DNA of 64,000 nucleotides from Salegentibacter mishustinae (lineage in GTDB: Bacteria > Bacteroidota > Bacteroidia > Flavobacteriales > Flavobacteriaceae). The stretch lies in the NCBI RefSeq assembly GCF_002900095.1, contig NZ_LLKN01000002.1:1922001-1986000 (forward strand). The letters are read 5' to 3'. The notes beneath the pieces were generated by a model that worked only from the letters and a program-made list of their open reading frames with translations, searched no databases and was not told where the DNA came from. This document shows, piece by piece, positions 17,304-27,944 of this stretch. The number at the start of each line of letters is the position of its first letter. The first letter of the stretch is position 1. The position numbers and the translations under genes are program-made.

Positions 17304-17320
17304 TCTCGATTATCGAGTAA
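17304..17320. promoter_or_regulatory. CTCGATTATCGAG palindrome, copy 1
   Basis: A 13-base palindrome at 17305-17317 followed by TAA. The same motif with similar AT-rich flanks occurs at 30258-30270 and 52943-52955, each time in the gap above a minus-strand gene. Symmetry and recurrence suggest a protein-binding site or a short dispersed repeat. Confidence 0.45.
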
Positions 17321-17397
17321 ATATAAATTTAAAAGTTGACATATTTAAACCTCTAAGGCTTTCAAAAATATCAAAATTAACTTAAAATGGAATAAAA

Positions 17398-18936
17398 TTA
17401 CCCCAACCAGCCATCTCGATCCAGGCTTCTGTATTGAATAGCTTCGCTTATATGGTTTCCTTTAATGTTTTCTGAATTCTCCAGATCGGCGATAGTTCGG
17501 GAGACTTTCAAAATTCTGTCATAAGCGCGGGCAGAAAGATTTAAACGTTCCATGGCGGTTTTAAGCAGGGCTTTTGAAGCATCATCCAGTGCACAAAATT
17601 TACGAATTTGCCTTACACTCATTTGCGCATTATAATGTACAGAATCAGACTCTTTAAAGCGTTCGGTCTGAAATTGGCGTGCCTTTGTAACTCTTTTTCT
17701 AATTTCAACGCTGCTTTCTCCCCGGCGTTCTTCACTCAATTTTTCAAATGGTACAGGAGTGACTTCAATATGAATATCTATCCTATCTAATAATGGGCCA
17801 CTAATCTTACTTAAATAGCGTTGCATTTCTGCCGGGGACGAAGTTGCTGGCGCATCGGGATCGTTAAAGTATCCGCTAGGACTGGGGTTCATACTAGCCA
17901 CCAGCATAAAACTCGACGGATAGGTTACCGTAAATTTAGCTCTGGAAATCGTCACTTCCCGATCTTCTAAAGGTTGACGCATTACTTCTAAAACGCCACG
18001 CTTAAATTCGGGGAGTTCATCCAGAAATAAAACCCCGTTATGCGAAAGAGAAATCTCTCCCGGTTGCGGATATGCCCCGCCGCCAACGAGAGCTACGTCT
18101 GAAATTGTATGATGTGGACTCCTAAAAGGTCTTTGAGACATTAAACCTACATGTTCTTTAACACGGCCAACCACACTGTGTATTTTTGTAGTTTCCAAAG
18201 CCTCGTGTAAAGTCATTGGCGGTAAAATGCTGGGTAAGCGTTTTGCAAGCATCGTTTTACCGGCTCCCGGCGGACCAATAAGAATAATATTATGACCGCC
18301 CGCTGCGGCAATTTCCATACAGCGTTTTATAGATTCCTGGCCTTTAACATCGGCAAAATCATGTTCAGGGTGATCCAGGTTTTTGTAGAATTCTTCGCGA
18401 GTATTGATTATAGTTCTCTCTAAAGCTTCATCTTTATCAAAAAAGTTGATTACTTCTGTAATGTTTTCAACGCCGTAAACTTCAATTTCGCTTACAATAG
18501 CGGCTTCTTTAGCGTTTTGCTTCGGAAGGATAAATCCTTTAAAACCTTCCTCCTTGGCTTTTATAGCAATGGGCAGGGCTCCCTTTATGGGTTGCAAGCT
18601 TCCGTCTAGCGAAAGCTCACCCATAATAAGATATTCTGATATATTTTCTGCTTTAATTTGGCCTGAAGCGGCCAGAATCCCGAGACTTAAACTAAGATCG
18701 TAAGCCGAACCTTCTTTTCTAAGATCGGCCGGCGCCATATTGACGATAATCTTTTTACCCGGAAATTTATAAGCGTTATTCTGAAGGGCAGCTGCAATTC
18801 TAAAACTGCTTTCCCTCACCGCGTTATCGGGCAGACCTACCAGATGGTAACCTATGCCGGTTGCTACATTTACCTCTATAGTAATTGTAGTAGCCTCTAC
18901 CCCAAATACGGCACTTCCATAAACTTTTGTTAACAT
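17398..18936 (-). CDS. comM: YifB/ComM family Mg-chelatase-like AAA+ ATPase
   Basis: A 512-aa hexameric helicase-like ATPase; ComM family members promote branch migration during natural transformation. The N-terminal domain is Lon-protease-like (about 1-165, with [17 protein letters not shown]). The AAA+ core has Walker [13 protein letters not shown] (about 220-231), Walker [11 protein letters not shown] and an arginine-finger region after MNPSPSGYF. The C-terminal Mg-chelatase extension ends near LDRDGWLG. Length is normal. The 48-base gap to the upstream gene is compatible with co-transcription. Confidence 0.95.
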   Translation of the reverse strand: MLTKVYGSAVFGVEATTITIEVNVATGIGYHLVGLPDNAVRESSFRIAAALQNNAYKFPGKKIIVNMAPADLRKEGSAYDLSLSLGILAASGQIKAENISEYLIMGELSLDGSLQPIKGALPIAIKAKEEGFKGFILPKQNAKEAAIVSEIEVYGVENITEVINFFDKDEALERTIINTREEFYKNLDHPEHDFADVKGQESIKRCMEIAAAGGHNIILIGPPGAGKTMLAKRLPSILPPMTLHEALETTKIHSVVGRVKEHVGLMSQRPFRSPHHTISDVALVGGGAYPQPGEISLSHNGVLFLDELPEFKRGVLEVMRQPLEDREVTISRAKFTVTYPSSFMLVASMNPSPSGYFNDPDAPATSSPAEMQRYLSKISGPLLDRIDIHIEVTPVPFEKLSEERRGESSVEIRKRVTKARQFQTERFKESDSVHYNAQMSVRQIRKFCALDDASKALLKTAMERLNLSARAYDRILKVSRTIADLENSENIKGNHISEAIQYRSLDRDGWLG

Positions 18937-18984
18937 TTAAGCCTTGAATTTCTTAAATGTACTAAAATTTATGAAAAAAGATAA

Positions 18985-19845
18985 TTAATTATCGATAAGC
19001 ACTTCTTTTCTATAGTATTCTATAAGGGCATCAATTGGTCTACGCACAATATTTCCAATTTCTATCCCGTAAGGTTGTGCTACAGCTCGAATAATATCTT
19101 CACTAAAATAAGCGATGGTTCCTATAAAATGCACCGGTGTATTTTGTGCTTGTTTATAGCACATTACACGAGAATGCATAAAATCGGTAATTCCCTCGTG
19201 TACTAATTTGTAGAAATAACCATTACGTTCGTTAGAAAAAATAAATTCGGCAAAAGAAGCGAGGTAAGTATTTGGATTCTCTTTTCGATAAAGATTTTTC
19301 TTTATCTCATCAGACTCCATATTATATATTTTACCAAATTCTTCGGAAAGCTCCGGAGGCATTCGTTTGTAGTAATAATCTCTTATTAGTCTTTTTCCGA
19401 AGTAATTTCCGCTGGCTTCATCCATTAGGATATATCCTAAGGAATTAACTGCCTGATGGATCTCTTTACCATCAAAATAACAGCTGTTGGAACCGGTGCC
19501 AAGAATACAAACGATTCCTGGTTCTGTGGTAGCAGCATAAACAGCGGCAACCATATCTTCCAAAATAATGACTTCCTCTACATTGGTAAAGAAATTAGTA
19601 AAAATCCCTTCCAGTAGTTTTTTTGGAGTTTCGGTACCACAGCCGGCACCATAAAAATGCACTCGTTCTACCTTATCTTTTATCTCTCTTAAATCGGCAT
19701 TCTCTTCAACGCGTTGCTCCAGTACTACTTCTGGAAATACTGCTGGATTCAATCCTTTAGTGCGGGTTCTTAATAATTCTTCCCCTGTTGCACTAAGTAA
19801 GATCCAGTCACATTTTGTTGATCCACCGTCCGCTATTAATATCAT
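18985..19845 (-). CDS. BadF/BadG/BcrA/BcrD-type ATPase, likely N-acetylglucosamine kinase
   Basis: A 286-aa ASKHA-fold sugar kinase. The N-terminal phosphate loop is ADGGSTKCDWILL (about 4-16), with a second phosphate motif ILGTGSNSC near 114-122 and the acidic LMDEASGNYFGKRLI stretch after it. Close relatives are annotated as GlcNAc or glucosamine kinases; the hexosamine substrate is inferred from family. It lies next to gapA and pfkA, but a strong terminator at 19872-19928 separates it from them, so it probably has its own start signal. Confidence 0.85.
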   Translation of the reverse strand: MILIADGGSTKCDWILLSATGEELLRTRTKGLNPAVFPEVVLEQRVEENADLREIKDKVERVHFYGAGCGTETPKKLLEGIFTNFFTNVEEVIILEDMVAAVYAATTEPGIVCILGTGSNSCYFDGKEIHQAVNSLGYILMDEASGNYFGKRLIRDYYYKRMPPELSEEFGKIYNMESDEIKKNLYRKENPNTYLASFAEFIFSNERNGYFYKLVHEGITDFMHSRVMCYKQAQNTPVHFIGTIAYFSEDIIRAVAQPYGIEIGNIVRRPIDALIEYYRKEVLIDN

Positions 19846-19871
19846 GTGTGTGAATATGGTTTAAATTAAAA

Positions 19872-19928
19872 AGCCTGAGGAAAGCGCTAAAAGATTAAAA
19901 ATAACCTAAGCGTAGCTTTCTTCAGGCT
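19872..19928 (-). terminator. Terminator of the pfkA-gapA unit
   Basis: AGCCTGAGGAAAGC (19872-19885) pairs with GCTTTCTTCAGGCT (19915-19928), 14 bp with one G-T pair. On the minus strand the stem is followed by a run of T. It lies 14 bases below the gapA stop. Confidence 0.8.
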
Positions 19929-19941
19929 CTAAAATAAAATA

Positions 19942-20943
<1,002 letters not shown>

Positions 20944-20959
20944 TTAAATTTTAAAAATT

Positions 20960-21946
20960 TTACACGGAAGTGATGTTTGCCACCCTTCTCAATTCTTGAT
21001 CAAATTCCCTGTCTTCTTTTAAAGCAGTTTCCAAAGGTACGTGTACCACTTTTTGGTGGTGTACCCCTACCATGATGTTGGTTTTACCATCGGTTAATGC
21101 TTCAACCGCACCAACACCAAGTTTACTGGCCAGAACACGATCAAAACAACTTGGAGAACCTCCTCTTTGAATATGACCCAGCACAGAGACTCTAATATCA
21201 TATTCTTTGTGGCTTTGCGAGATAAATTCAGCTAACTGAAAAATATTCTTCCCGCTCTTTTCACCTTCAGCCACCACAATAATACTGGAGGTTTTTCCGG
21301 ATTTCTTACTTTTTTCCAAAGAATCCATCATACGCTGAATTCCCTGGTCTTCTTCCGGAAGTAATATTTCTTCGGCTCCTGCACCAATACCACTATTTAA
21401 AGCAATATCACCTGCATCCCGCCCCATAACCTCAATTAAAAACAAGCGGTTATGAGAACTTGCGGTATCGCGAATCTTATCTATAGCTTCTACCACCGTA
21501 TTTAAAGCAGTGTCGTAACCCAGAGTATAATCGGTACCGTTAATATCGTTATCTATAGTTGCGGGAATCCCCACAATAGGAAAATCAAATTCTTTATTGA
21601 AGTAAAGGCCTCCGGTAAAAGTTCCATCTCCACCAATCACCACCAAAGCATCTACACCGGCATCGGTAAGTTTTTTATGAGCTTTTGCCCGTCCTTCTTC
21701 GGTTTTAAATTCTTCAGATCGGGAAGATTTTAGGAAAGTTCCACCTTTATTAATTATATTTCTAACAGATCTTGCAGTAAGATCTTCAAAATCTCCTTCT
21801 ATAAGCCCCTGGTAGCCGCGGTAAACACCAACACACTCCAGATTATAATATGAACAGGATCTAACAACCGCACGAATAGCGGCGTTCATTCCGGGAGCAT
21901 CACCACCGGATGTTAAGACTGCAATTTTATTAATTTTCTTCGCCAT
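20960..21946 (-). CDS. pfkA: ATP-dependent 6-phosphofructokinase
   Basis: Phosphorylates fructose-6-phosphate, the committed step of glycolysis. At 328 aa it is the usual bacterial size. Motifs are TSGGDAPGMNAAIRA (about 12-26), VVIGGDGTFTGG (about 102-113), the substrate loop GIPATIDNDINGTDYTLG (about 126-143), and MGRDAGDIA. It leads a pair with gapA. An AAAACGTTTT palindrome sits about 53 bases above the start (21999-22008) and matches the site above susC, suggesting control by the LacI-family regulator of the glucan locus. Confidence 0.97.
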   Translation of the reverse strand: MAKKINKIAVLTSGGDAPGMNAAIRAVVRSCSYYNLECVGVYRGYQGLIEGDFEDLTARSVRNIINKGGTFLKSSRSEEFKTEEGRAKAHKKLTDAGVDALVVIGGDGTFTGGLYFNKEFDFPIVGIPATIDNDINGTDYTLGYDTALNTVVEAIDKIRDTASSHNRLFLIEVMGRDAGDIALNSGIGAGAEEILLPEEDQGIQRMMDSLEKSKKSGKTSSIIVVAEGEKSGKNIFQLAEFISQSHKEYDIRVSVLGHIQRGGSPSCFDRVLASKLGVGAVEALTDGKTNIMVGVHHQKVVHVPLETALKEDREFDQELRRVANITSV

Positions 21947-21998
21947 TAAGCCAAAGCTATTTTAATTCTACAATATAACCTAATTTACTAATAAACTA

Positions 21999-22010
21999 AA
22001 ACGTTTTCGG
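21999..22010. promoter_or_regulatory. LacI-type operator candidate upstream of pfkA
   Basis: AAAACGTTTTCG; the central AAAACGTTTT is a perfect palindrome with the CG core typical of LacI-family operators. Eleven bases, AAACGTTTTCG, are identical to a site above susC (31472-31482). Confidence 0.55.
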
Positions 22011-22022
22011 TTAATAACTAAC

Positions 22023-22052
22023 AAAAACAGCCCTCTGGAGAGGGCTGTTTTT
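22023..22052 (-). terminator. Terminator downstream of the GH13 lipoprotein gene
   Basis: AAAAACAGCCCTC and GAGGGCTGTTTTT form a perfect 13-bp stem with loop TGGA, starting about 20 bases below the stop of the amylase-family gene. It ends the left arm of the glucan locus and shields pfkA. Confidence 0.88.
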
Positions 22053-22070
22053 AGTATTTTAGTAAATTTA

Positions 22071-23510
22071 TTACTTATTTATTAAGATAAAGAACTGCCA
22101 GGGTTCTAAATCCATATTTTTATCTTCAGAAATTTCTATCGTCTCTCCCGATAGGTAATCCTCAAAATTTCCACTTAATTCTATGCTGAAATTTGTATTC
22201 TCGTCGCTCATATTAGCGATATAAATTAATTGAGCCCCATCTTTTTCTCTTCTAAAGGCAAGAACTTTCTCCTCGTCTGAAGTTTCGATTTCCTGATACG
22301 AAGCTGCATTTTTTGCTCCGTGTAAAGCCTTATTTTCGTTTTTCAGGCTTCCTAATTTTTCCATTAAAGGCCATACTTTTCCCTTTGTTTTCGGAATAGT
22401 ATCTTTCTCGAAAAACAGAAGTCTTTTATCCATATCATATTCCTGCCCACTGTAAATAAGTGGTACACCGGGTAATGTATAAGTAAGCGCCAACATCGTT
22501 TCTGAAGCATCACCCATTCTTTCCTTTACGGTTCCATTCCAGGAATTTTCATCGTGATTAGTTACAAAATTCATTAAATAGTCATCTTCTTCATAAGTAG
22601 AATCTATTTTTTGCATATAAGCATCCCAATCTTTCGCAGTCTTTTTGCCCTGCGCTATTTCATTCATAATATGGTGACCTTCCCAGTTATAACCCATATC
22701 AAAAGCATTATGAAAAAGGTCTTTGTCTTCTGACTCGGCTAACATAAAAACCGGTTTTATTTCTTTTAATTGCGGAACAATACTTTCCCAGAATTCGGTT
22801 GGGACTTCCCCGGCTACATCGGCTCTAAAACCGTCTATATTATATTCTTCTACCCAAAACTTCATCTCATTGCTCATTGCCGTCCAGAGTTCCTTATTAT
22901 CGTAATTAAGGTCAGCAACATCTGTCCAGCCCCAGCTTTCACCGGTATCAGGATTTAGCGGATCTACCACTTCTCCCTGCTCGTTTTGAGTGTAATAATC
23001 GGGGTTTTCTTCTATCCATTTATGATCCCAACCGGTATGGTTAGCTACCCAATCCAGGATCACGTACATATCGTTATCGTGAGCGGTTTCTACCAGTTTT
23101 TCAAAATCTTCAAAAGTTCCAAATTCAGGGTTTACATCGGTATAATCTGAAATCGCATAATAGCTCCCAAGATATTTCTCTCTTTCTTCAGGATCTTCAA
23201 TATCTTCTACCGAAAGATCACCGGTTGCCTTTCTATTTTTCATAGAAATAGGATAAACAGGCATTAACCAAATCACTTTCACACCAAGTTCCTTTAACTG
23301 CGGAATATCTTGAGTAAAGGCGTTAAAAGTTCCTTCCGGAGAATACTGGCGAATATTTGCCTCGTAAATCACCGCCGACTCTAAAGCGTCGTTAGAAACC
23401 GGTGCGATTGCCTGTTCTTTTTCTTTTTGTTCTGGCTGCTCTTTTTGTTCGTTTTCCTTACAGGAAAACAAGGCCGTAAAAGCCAACAGCATTATTAATG
23501 TTTTTTTCAT
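22071..23510 (-). CDS. GH13 alpha-amylase-family lipoprotein
   Basis: A 479-aa secreted alpha-glucan hydrolase. The lipoprotein signal MKKTLIMLLAFTALFSCKEN places lipid Cys at about 17. A Glu/Lys-rich linker follows, then a GH13 barrel: region I DWVANHTGWDH, region II GFRADVAGEVP (nucleophile Asp), region III FMLAESEDKD (acid/base Glu) and region IV FVTNHDENSW. A C-terminal beta domain ends the protein. It is the last gene of the MFS-pgmB-GH65-susA-GH13 arm and probably trims maltodextrins at the periplasmic or outer-membrane face. Exact specificity is not readable. Confidence 0.92.
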   Translation of the reverse strand: MKKTLIMLLAFTALFSCKENEQKEQPEQKEKEQAIAPVSNDALESAVIYEANIRQYSPEGTFNAFTQDIPQLKELGVKVIWLMPVYPISMKNRKATGDLSVEDIEDPEEREKYLGSYYAISDYTDVNPEFGTFEDFEKLVETAHDNDMYVILDWVANHTGWDHKWIEENPDYYTQNEQGEVVDPLNPDTGESWGWTDVADLNYDNKELWTAMSNEMKFWVEEYNIDGFRADVAGEVPTEFWESIVPQLKEIKPVFMLAESEDKDLFHNAFDMGYNWEGHHIMNEIAQGKKTAKDWDAYMQKIDSTYEEDDYLMNFVTNHDENSWNGTVKERMGDASETMLALTYTLPGVPLIYSGQEYDMDKRLLFFEKDTIPKTKGKVWPLMEKLGSLKNENKALHGAKNAASYQEIETSDEEKVLAFRREKDGAQLIYIANMSDENTNFSIELSGNFEDYLSGETIEISEDKNMDLEPWQFFILINK

Positions 23511-23550
23511 TTTTATTTATTTGATATTTGATTGGTATTCTTTTTTTAAC

Positions 23551-23628
23551 GTCATCCTGAATTTATTTCAGGATCTAACATTTTCGAATATAATATCATA
23601 CTAGAAACTGAAACAAGTTCAGGATGAC
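23551..23628. repeat. REP-like element, most symmetrical copy
   Basis: GTCATCCTGAATTTATTTC begins the element and AACAAGTTCAGGATGAC ends it, giving a 78-base imperfect palindrome whose left arm is itself a CTGAA/TTCAG hairpin. It lies between two GH13 genes and could stabilise or end transcripts locally. Confidence 0.65.
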
Positions 23629-23642
23629 CTATCAAGATTTAT

Positions 23643-25499
23643 TTATTCCATTTTAGTTGTAAAAAAGTAAACACCTTCTTCTGTTAATTCCAATGAGTCT
23701 TCCCACTGAAATGTTTCTTCGGAAATCAAATTTTTAAAGGTTTCTCCTTTTAAATTTAATTCGCTGAAACGCTCCAGCTCTAAAGTAACCGCTTCTTCAT
23801 TTTTATTTAGAATAAGTACCACAACCTCATCTCCTGCTTTTCTGGTAATTAGATACGTACCATCTTCCGGAGCAAAATGCTTGGTTTCCCCTGAATGAAT
23901 GGCCTCGCTATTTTTACGATAATTCATCACTTTTTTTACGAATTCCTGCATCTCAGCTTTTTCTTCTGAAAGTCCTTCACCGGTAAAAGCATTTACTTCG
24001 TTATCGTCCCAACCACCTGGAAATTCGGTTCTAATTAAACCGTGATCGCCAGGGTTTTCGGTATCATCCATTAAAATTTCTGTGCCGTAGTACATTTGGA
24101 AAATTCTTGGCAAAATGGCCATATAAGCTACGGTCATTTTGGTTTTAGCTACGTCTTCTCCAAGTTGGGTATAGATTCGGCTTTTATCGTGATTATCAGG
24201 GAAAATCATAATATTTTCAGGATCGGCATACGCGAAATCGTTAGCCAAGCCCTCGTAAATTTCTACAAGACCGGTACCCCAGGATTCTTCGGCTTTTAAA
24301 CCGGTTACAATTTTATTCTGCATCGCAAAATCCATCGTAGATTTCAGGTTAGAATCATAACCATTATCTACACCATCCTGCCAGTAACGAATAAGTAACG
24401 GATTTAAGCTCCACTCCTCACCTACAATATTGAAATTTGGATATTCAGCCATAATTGCGCCCGCCCAATCACTCATAAATGCTTTATCGGGATATGGATA
24501 GGTATCCTGCCGAATTCCTCCTAAACCAAGAGTTTCAATCCACCAGATACTATTTTGAATAAGATATTTGGCCATAAAAGGATTTTCCTGGTTTAGATCT
24601 GGCATGGTTTCTACAAACCAGCCTTCAGTCATTCCGTTTTTATCGGTTTCTGAAGCGTATAAGTCCTGATTGGTGGTTCTACGGTGATTGGAATATACCA
24701 GATCTTCTCCATTTTCAAATTTCTCCTGGAAGTTGATCCAATTGTCAAAAGGCAAATCGTCCATCCACCAATGCTCTACGCCGGCGTGATTCGCCACCTG
24801 GTCCATAACCAGTTTTATTCCACGACCGGCAGCTTTATCTGCTAATTCTCTATATTCTTCTAAAGTTCCAAACCGGGGATCTACTTTATAAAAATCGGTC
24901 ATCGCGTACCCGTGATAAGAACCCGATTTCATGTCGTTAATCACTAACGGCGAAGGCCAAATCGCGGTAAAACCCATTTCATCTATATAATCTAAATGAT
25001 TGATGATCCCTCGGATATCTCCCCCGTGACGGCCATAATCATCTTCACGATCCTTCGTTTTTTCGTTTAGAAAATCGAAGCTATCATTAGATTTATCTCC
25101 ATTTGCAAATCGGTCTGGTGTGATTAAATAAATCGCATCGGTATTATCAAAACCTACATATTCTGATGCAGGTTTTTCCCGACTTTTCAATTCATATTCA
25201 TACACTTCTTCGGAACCGTTATCGAGTTCAAAAGTAATATCGAAGATTCCAGCTTTGGCATTTCCAATTTCCAAATCGATAAACAGGTAATTTGGGCTAT
25301 CGGCTTTTTCAACATTTTCTATGCTAACATCCGGATGATCGATATTCGGGGTAGCATTTCCAATATTTTCACCGTAAACCATTAACTGGAGTTCGGTTTC
25401 TTCAAAACCCGTCCACCAGTTTGGCGGCTCTACGCGTTCTATTTGCGCAAACCCGGTTAAACCGGCGAGGAGAATTAAAGTGATTAGTATTTTTTTCAT
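23643..25499 (-). CDS. SusA-like GH13 neopullulanase/cyclomaltodextrinase
   Basis: A 618-aa secreted enzyme. The signal peptide (about 1-18, ILLAGLTGFAQ) has no lipid Cys, so it is likely periplasmic. An N-terminal Ig-like cyclomaltodextrinase domain (about 20-115) precedes the GH13 barrel with DQVANHAGVEHWW, GIRQDTYPYP (nucleophile Asp), NIVGEEWSLNP (acid/base Glu) and FPDNHDKSRI. A C-terminal beta domain follows. This domain order matches SusA of Bacteroides, which degrades imported maltodextrins. It is cotranscribed with GH65 and a GH13 lipoprotein. Confidence 0.93.
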   Translation of the reverse strand: MKKILITLILLAGLTGFAQIERVEPPNWWTGFEETELQLMVYGENIGNATPNIDHPDVSIENVEKADSPNYLFIDLEIGNAKAGIFDITFELDNGSEEVYEYELKSREKPASEYVGFDNTDAIYLITPDRFANGDKSNDSFDFLNEKTKDREDDYGRHGGDIRGIINHLDYIDEMGFTAIWPSPLVINDMKSGSYHGYAMTDFYKVDPRFGTLEEYRELADKAAGRGIKLVMDQVANHAGVEHWWMDDLPFDNWINFQEKFENGEDLVYSNHRRTTNQDLYASETDKNGMTEGWFVETMPDLNQENPFMAKYLIQNSIWWIETLGLGGIRQDTYPYPDKAFMSDWAGAIMAEYPNFNIVGEEWSLNPLLIRYWQDGVDNGYDSNLKSTMDFAMQNKIVTGLKAEESWGTGLVEIYEGLANDFAYADPENIMIFPDNHDKSRIYTQLGEDVAKTKMTVAYMAILPRIFQMYYGTEILMDDTENPGDHGLIRTEFPGGWDDNEVNAFTGEGLSEEKAEMQEFVKKVMNYRKNSEAIHSGETKHFAPEDGTYLITRKAGDEVVVLILNKNEEAVTLELERFSELNLKGETFKNLISEETFQWEDSLELTEEGVYFFTTKME

Positions 25500-25527
25500 A
25501 ATCTTTTGTTTTTGCTTTTTACTTAAA

Positions 25528-25554
25528 CCTACAAGGTTTTGAAAATCTTGCAGG
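25528..25554. repeat. 27-base palindrome CCTACAAGG...CTTGCAGG
   Basis: CCTACAAGGTTTT and GAAAATCTTGCAGG pair with two mismatches, between the GH65 stop and the SusA-like start. It may be a transcript-processing hairpin or a dispersed repeat; no second copy is seen in this window. Confidence 0.45.
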
Positions 25555-25559
25555 AATCT

Positions 25560-27866
25560 CTAAATCGCCAATTCCTGATTAGGCTGTACTTCAACTGATT
25601 TTCCGTTTACATTAATTTCAATAGCATTGTCGCCTTCCAGTAAGAAAACCGTTTTATCGGCAGAAACTTTTACTTTTAAGATTTGGTCTCTAAAATTCAC
25701 TTTAAAGGAATAGGTTTTCCAGTCTTCGGGAATTGTAGGATTAAAAGAAAGTTGATCTTCTTTCACCCTCATTCCGCCAAAACCTTCTACAATACTCATC
25801 CAGGTCCCGGCCATACTGGTAATATGGCAGCCCTGCTCTACTTCCTTGTTATAATCATCTAAATCCAGTCTTGAAGTTCTTAAATAGAATTCGTAAGCCT
25901 GCTTTGTTCTTCCCAGAAGTGCAGCTTGAATACTATGCACACAAGGAGAAAGCGAAGACTCGTGAACGGTAATAGGTTCGTAATAGTCAAAATGTTTCTC
26001 TAGCTCTTTTTTGCTAAAATGATCTTCAAAAAAGTAGAAGCCCTGTAAAACATCAGCTTGTTTAATATAGCAGGAACGTAAAATTCTATCCCAACTCCAT
26101 TTTTGGTTAATTGGCCGCTGAGATTTATCCAATTCGGCGATTGGAACGATCTCTTTATCTAAAAATCCGTCTTGCTGAAGGAAAACCTCGTGCTTTTCAG
26201 AATACGGGAAATACATATTTTCAGCAACTTCTCTCCACCTGGCCATTTCGCCTTCATTAAGCCTGGTTTTACCCATTACACGCTTATAATCTTCGGCATA
26301 AGCATCCTTAACTTTTTCAATGGTTTCCAGGCAATATTCAATACACCATTTCGCTAAATAATTAGTGTACCAATTATTGTGCACGTTATTTTCGTACTCG
26401 TTTGGCCCGGTTACACCCAGCATTACATATTTATTCTTCTGTTCGCTAAAATTCACTCTTTGCTGCCAGAATCTTGCAATTGCGATCATTACTTCCAGGC
26501 CTTTTTCAGGAATATAATCGAAATCGCCCGTGTAGCGTACATAATTATAAATGGCATAAACCATCGCGCCATTTCTATGAATTTCCTCGAAAGTAATTTC
26601 CCATTCGTTATGGCTTTCTTCTCCATTCATCGTTACCATTGGATAAAGTGCCGCGCCATTGGTAAATCCAAGTTTTTCGGCATTCTCTATGGCTTTGTCT
26701 AAATGATTATAACGATAAGTCAATAAATTCCTGGCTACCTGCTGGTCTTTGGTTGCCATATAGAATGGAATACAATAAGCCTCGGTATCCCAATATGTAC
26801 TTCCGCCATATTTCTCGCCGGTAAAGCCTTTCGGGCCAATATTTAATCGCTCGTCTTTTCCTAAATACGTTTGATTTAGCTGAAAAATATTAAAGCGAAT
26901 TCCCTGTTGGGCTTTTACATCCCCTTCAATAGTAATATCGGCCATTTCCCAAATTTTCTCCCAGGCTTCTTTTTGCTCCTGAAGCAATTTGGAAAACCCT
27001 GCTTTAGTGGCGTAATCTAATATTTTACTAGCCGCATCTACCAAATCTGCACGTTTATGGTTCATATCGGTTACGTAACCGGCGTATTTTCTAAGGCTTA
27101 CTTTTTGTCCTTTTTCAGCTTTAATTGAATAGGAAAAAGTAAGTTTATCTTCGGTTTTCGTTTCAGTAAAATCTACATCTTGTTTTTGTCCATTTAGCAA
27201 AACTTCAGATTGCATATAGGTATTCACATGAAATTCGGTTTTTAGGGTTTTAGAAAGTACAAAACCTTTGTCATCTTCAGATTTCACTTCTAAAGTCTTC
27301 CAAAAACGTTCTTCCCAGTTGGCATCGGTATTCGTGATTCCGCCATCTAAATAAGGCTCAAAACGAATCTCAGCATCGCTGTTCAAAACTTCAATTTCAA
27401 AATCTATTGCGCCAAGTTCATCTTCAATTATAGAAAGAAAGCGCGTAGCTTTTACCGAAATTTCGATATCGTTTGGAAGCGTAGCTACAAAACTGCGGCG
27501 GTGAAAACCTTCTTTCATATTAAGCTCACGCTTAAAATCTTCAACTTTTTTACAGGTAAAAAGATCTAAGGCTTCATCGTTTACAAAAACGTTTATCCCA
27601 ATCCAGTTGGGTGCGTTAAGCACTTTTGCGAAATATTCTGGATAGCCGTTTTTCCACCAGCCAACTTTAGTCTTATCGGGATAATAAACCCCGCCAATAT
27701 AGCTTCCCTGGAAACTTGGCCCGGAATAGTTCTCTTCAAAATTGGCTCGCTGGCCCATAACGCCGTTACCTATACTAAAAAGGCTTTCAGACGATTTTAC
27801 GCGTTCTACATCAAATCCTTCTTCTAGAATGGACCACTCGTTAGGTTGTATATAATCTTGGTTCAT
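25560..27866 (-). CDS. GH65 family phosphorylase, probably maltose phosphorylase
   Basis: A 768-aa cytoplasmic enzyme with no signal peptide. GH65 plan: an N-terminal beta-sandwich (about 1-270), a linker helix pair, an (alpha/alpha)6 barrel with acid catalyst Glu in GVTGPNEYENNVHNNWYTN, and a C-terminal beta domain with the phosphate-site LSPCVHSI region (about 655) and an ITSMAGTWMS motif. The family splits maltose, trehalose, kojibiose or nigerose with phosphate. Maltose is inferred from the flanking starch-utilisation genes and the next gene, beta-phosphoglucomutase, which uses its beta-glucose-1-phosphate product. Confidence 0.9.
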   Translation of the reverse strand: MNQDYIQPNEWSILEEGFDVERVKSSESLFSIGNGVMGQRANFEENYSGPSFQGSYIGGVYYPDKTKVGWWKNGYPEYFAKVLNAPNWIGINVFVNDEALDLFTCKKVEDFKRELNMKEGFHRRSFVATLPNDIEISVKATRFLSIIEDELGAIDFEIEVLNSDAEIRFEPYLDGGITNTDANWEERFWKTLEVKSEDDKGFVLSKTLKTEFHVNTYMQSEVLLNGQKQDVDFTETKTEDKLTFSYSIKAEKGQKVSLRKYAGYVTDMNHKRADLVDAASKILDYATKAGFSKLLQEQKEAWEKIWEMADITIEGDVKAQQGIRFNIFQLNQTYLGKDERLNIGPKGFTGEKYGGSTYWDTEAYCIPFYMATKDQQVARNLLTYRYNHLDKAIENAEKLGFTNGAALYPMVTMNGEESHNEWEITFEEIHRNGAMVYAIYNYVRYTGDFDYIPEKGLEVMIAIARFWQQRVNFSEQKNKYVMLGVTGPNEYENNVHNNWYTNYLAKWCIEYCLETIEKVKDAYAEDYKRVMGKTRLNEGEMARWREVAENMYFPYSEKHEVFLQQDGFLDKEIVPIAELDKSQRPINQKWSWDRILRSCYIKQADVLQGFYFFEDHFSKKELEKHFDYYEPITVHESSLSPCVHSIQAALLGRTKQAYEFYLRTSRLDLDDYNKEVEQGCHITSMAGTWMSIVEGFGGMRVKEDQLSFNPTIPEDWKTYSFKVNFRDQILKVKVSADKTVFLLEGDNAIEINVNGKSVEVQPNQELAI

Positions 27867-27944
27867 TGCTTTATTTCTGTCTCGTTTCTAATTAAATAAC
27901 ACCGGCACTAGGCCGTAAGGTGCAAATTCTAATATTTAAAAATC

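Noticed and set aside
21952-21959. TAGCTTTG as a -7 box for pfkA on the minus strand
   Set aside because: It is only 6 bases above the ATG, which leaves no room for a leader.
27570-27600. AAACGTTTA sequence as a third LacI operator
   Set aside because: It lies inside the GH65 coding sequence and lacks the TCG extension shared by the two intergenic sites.
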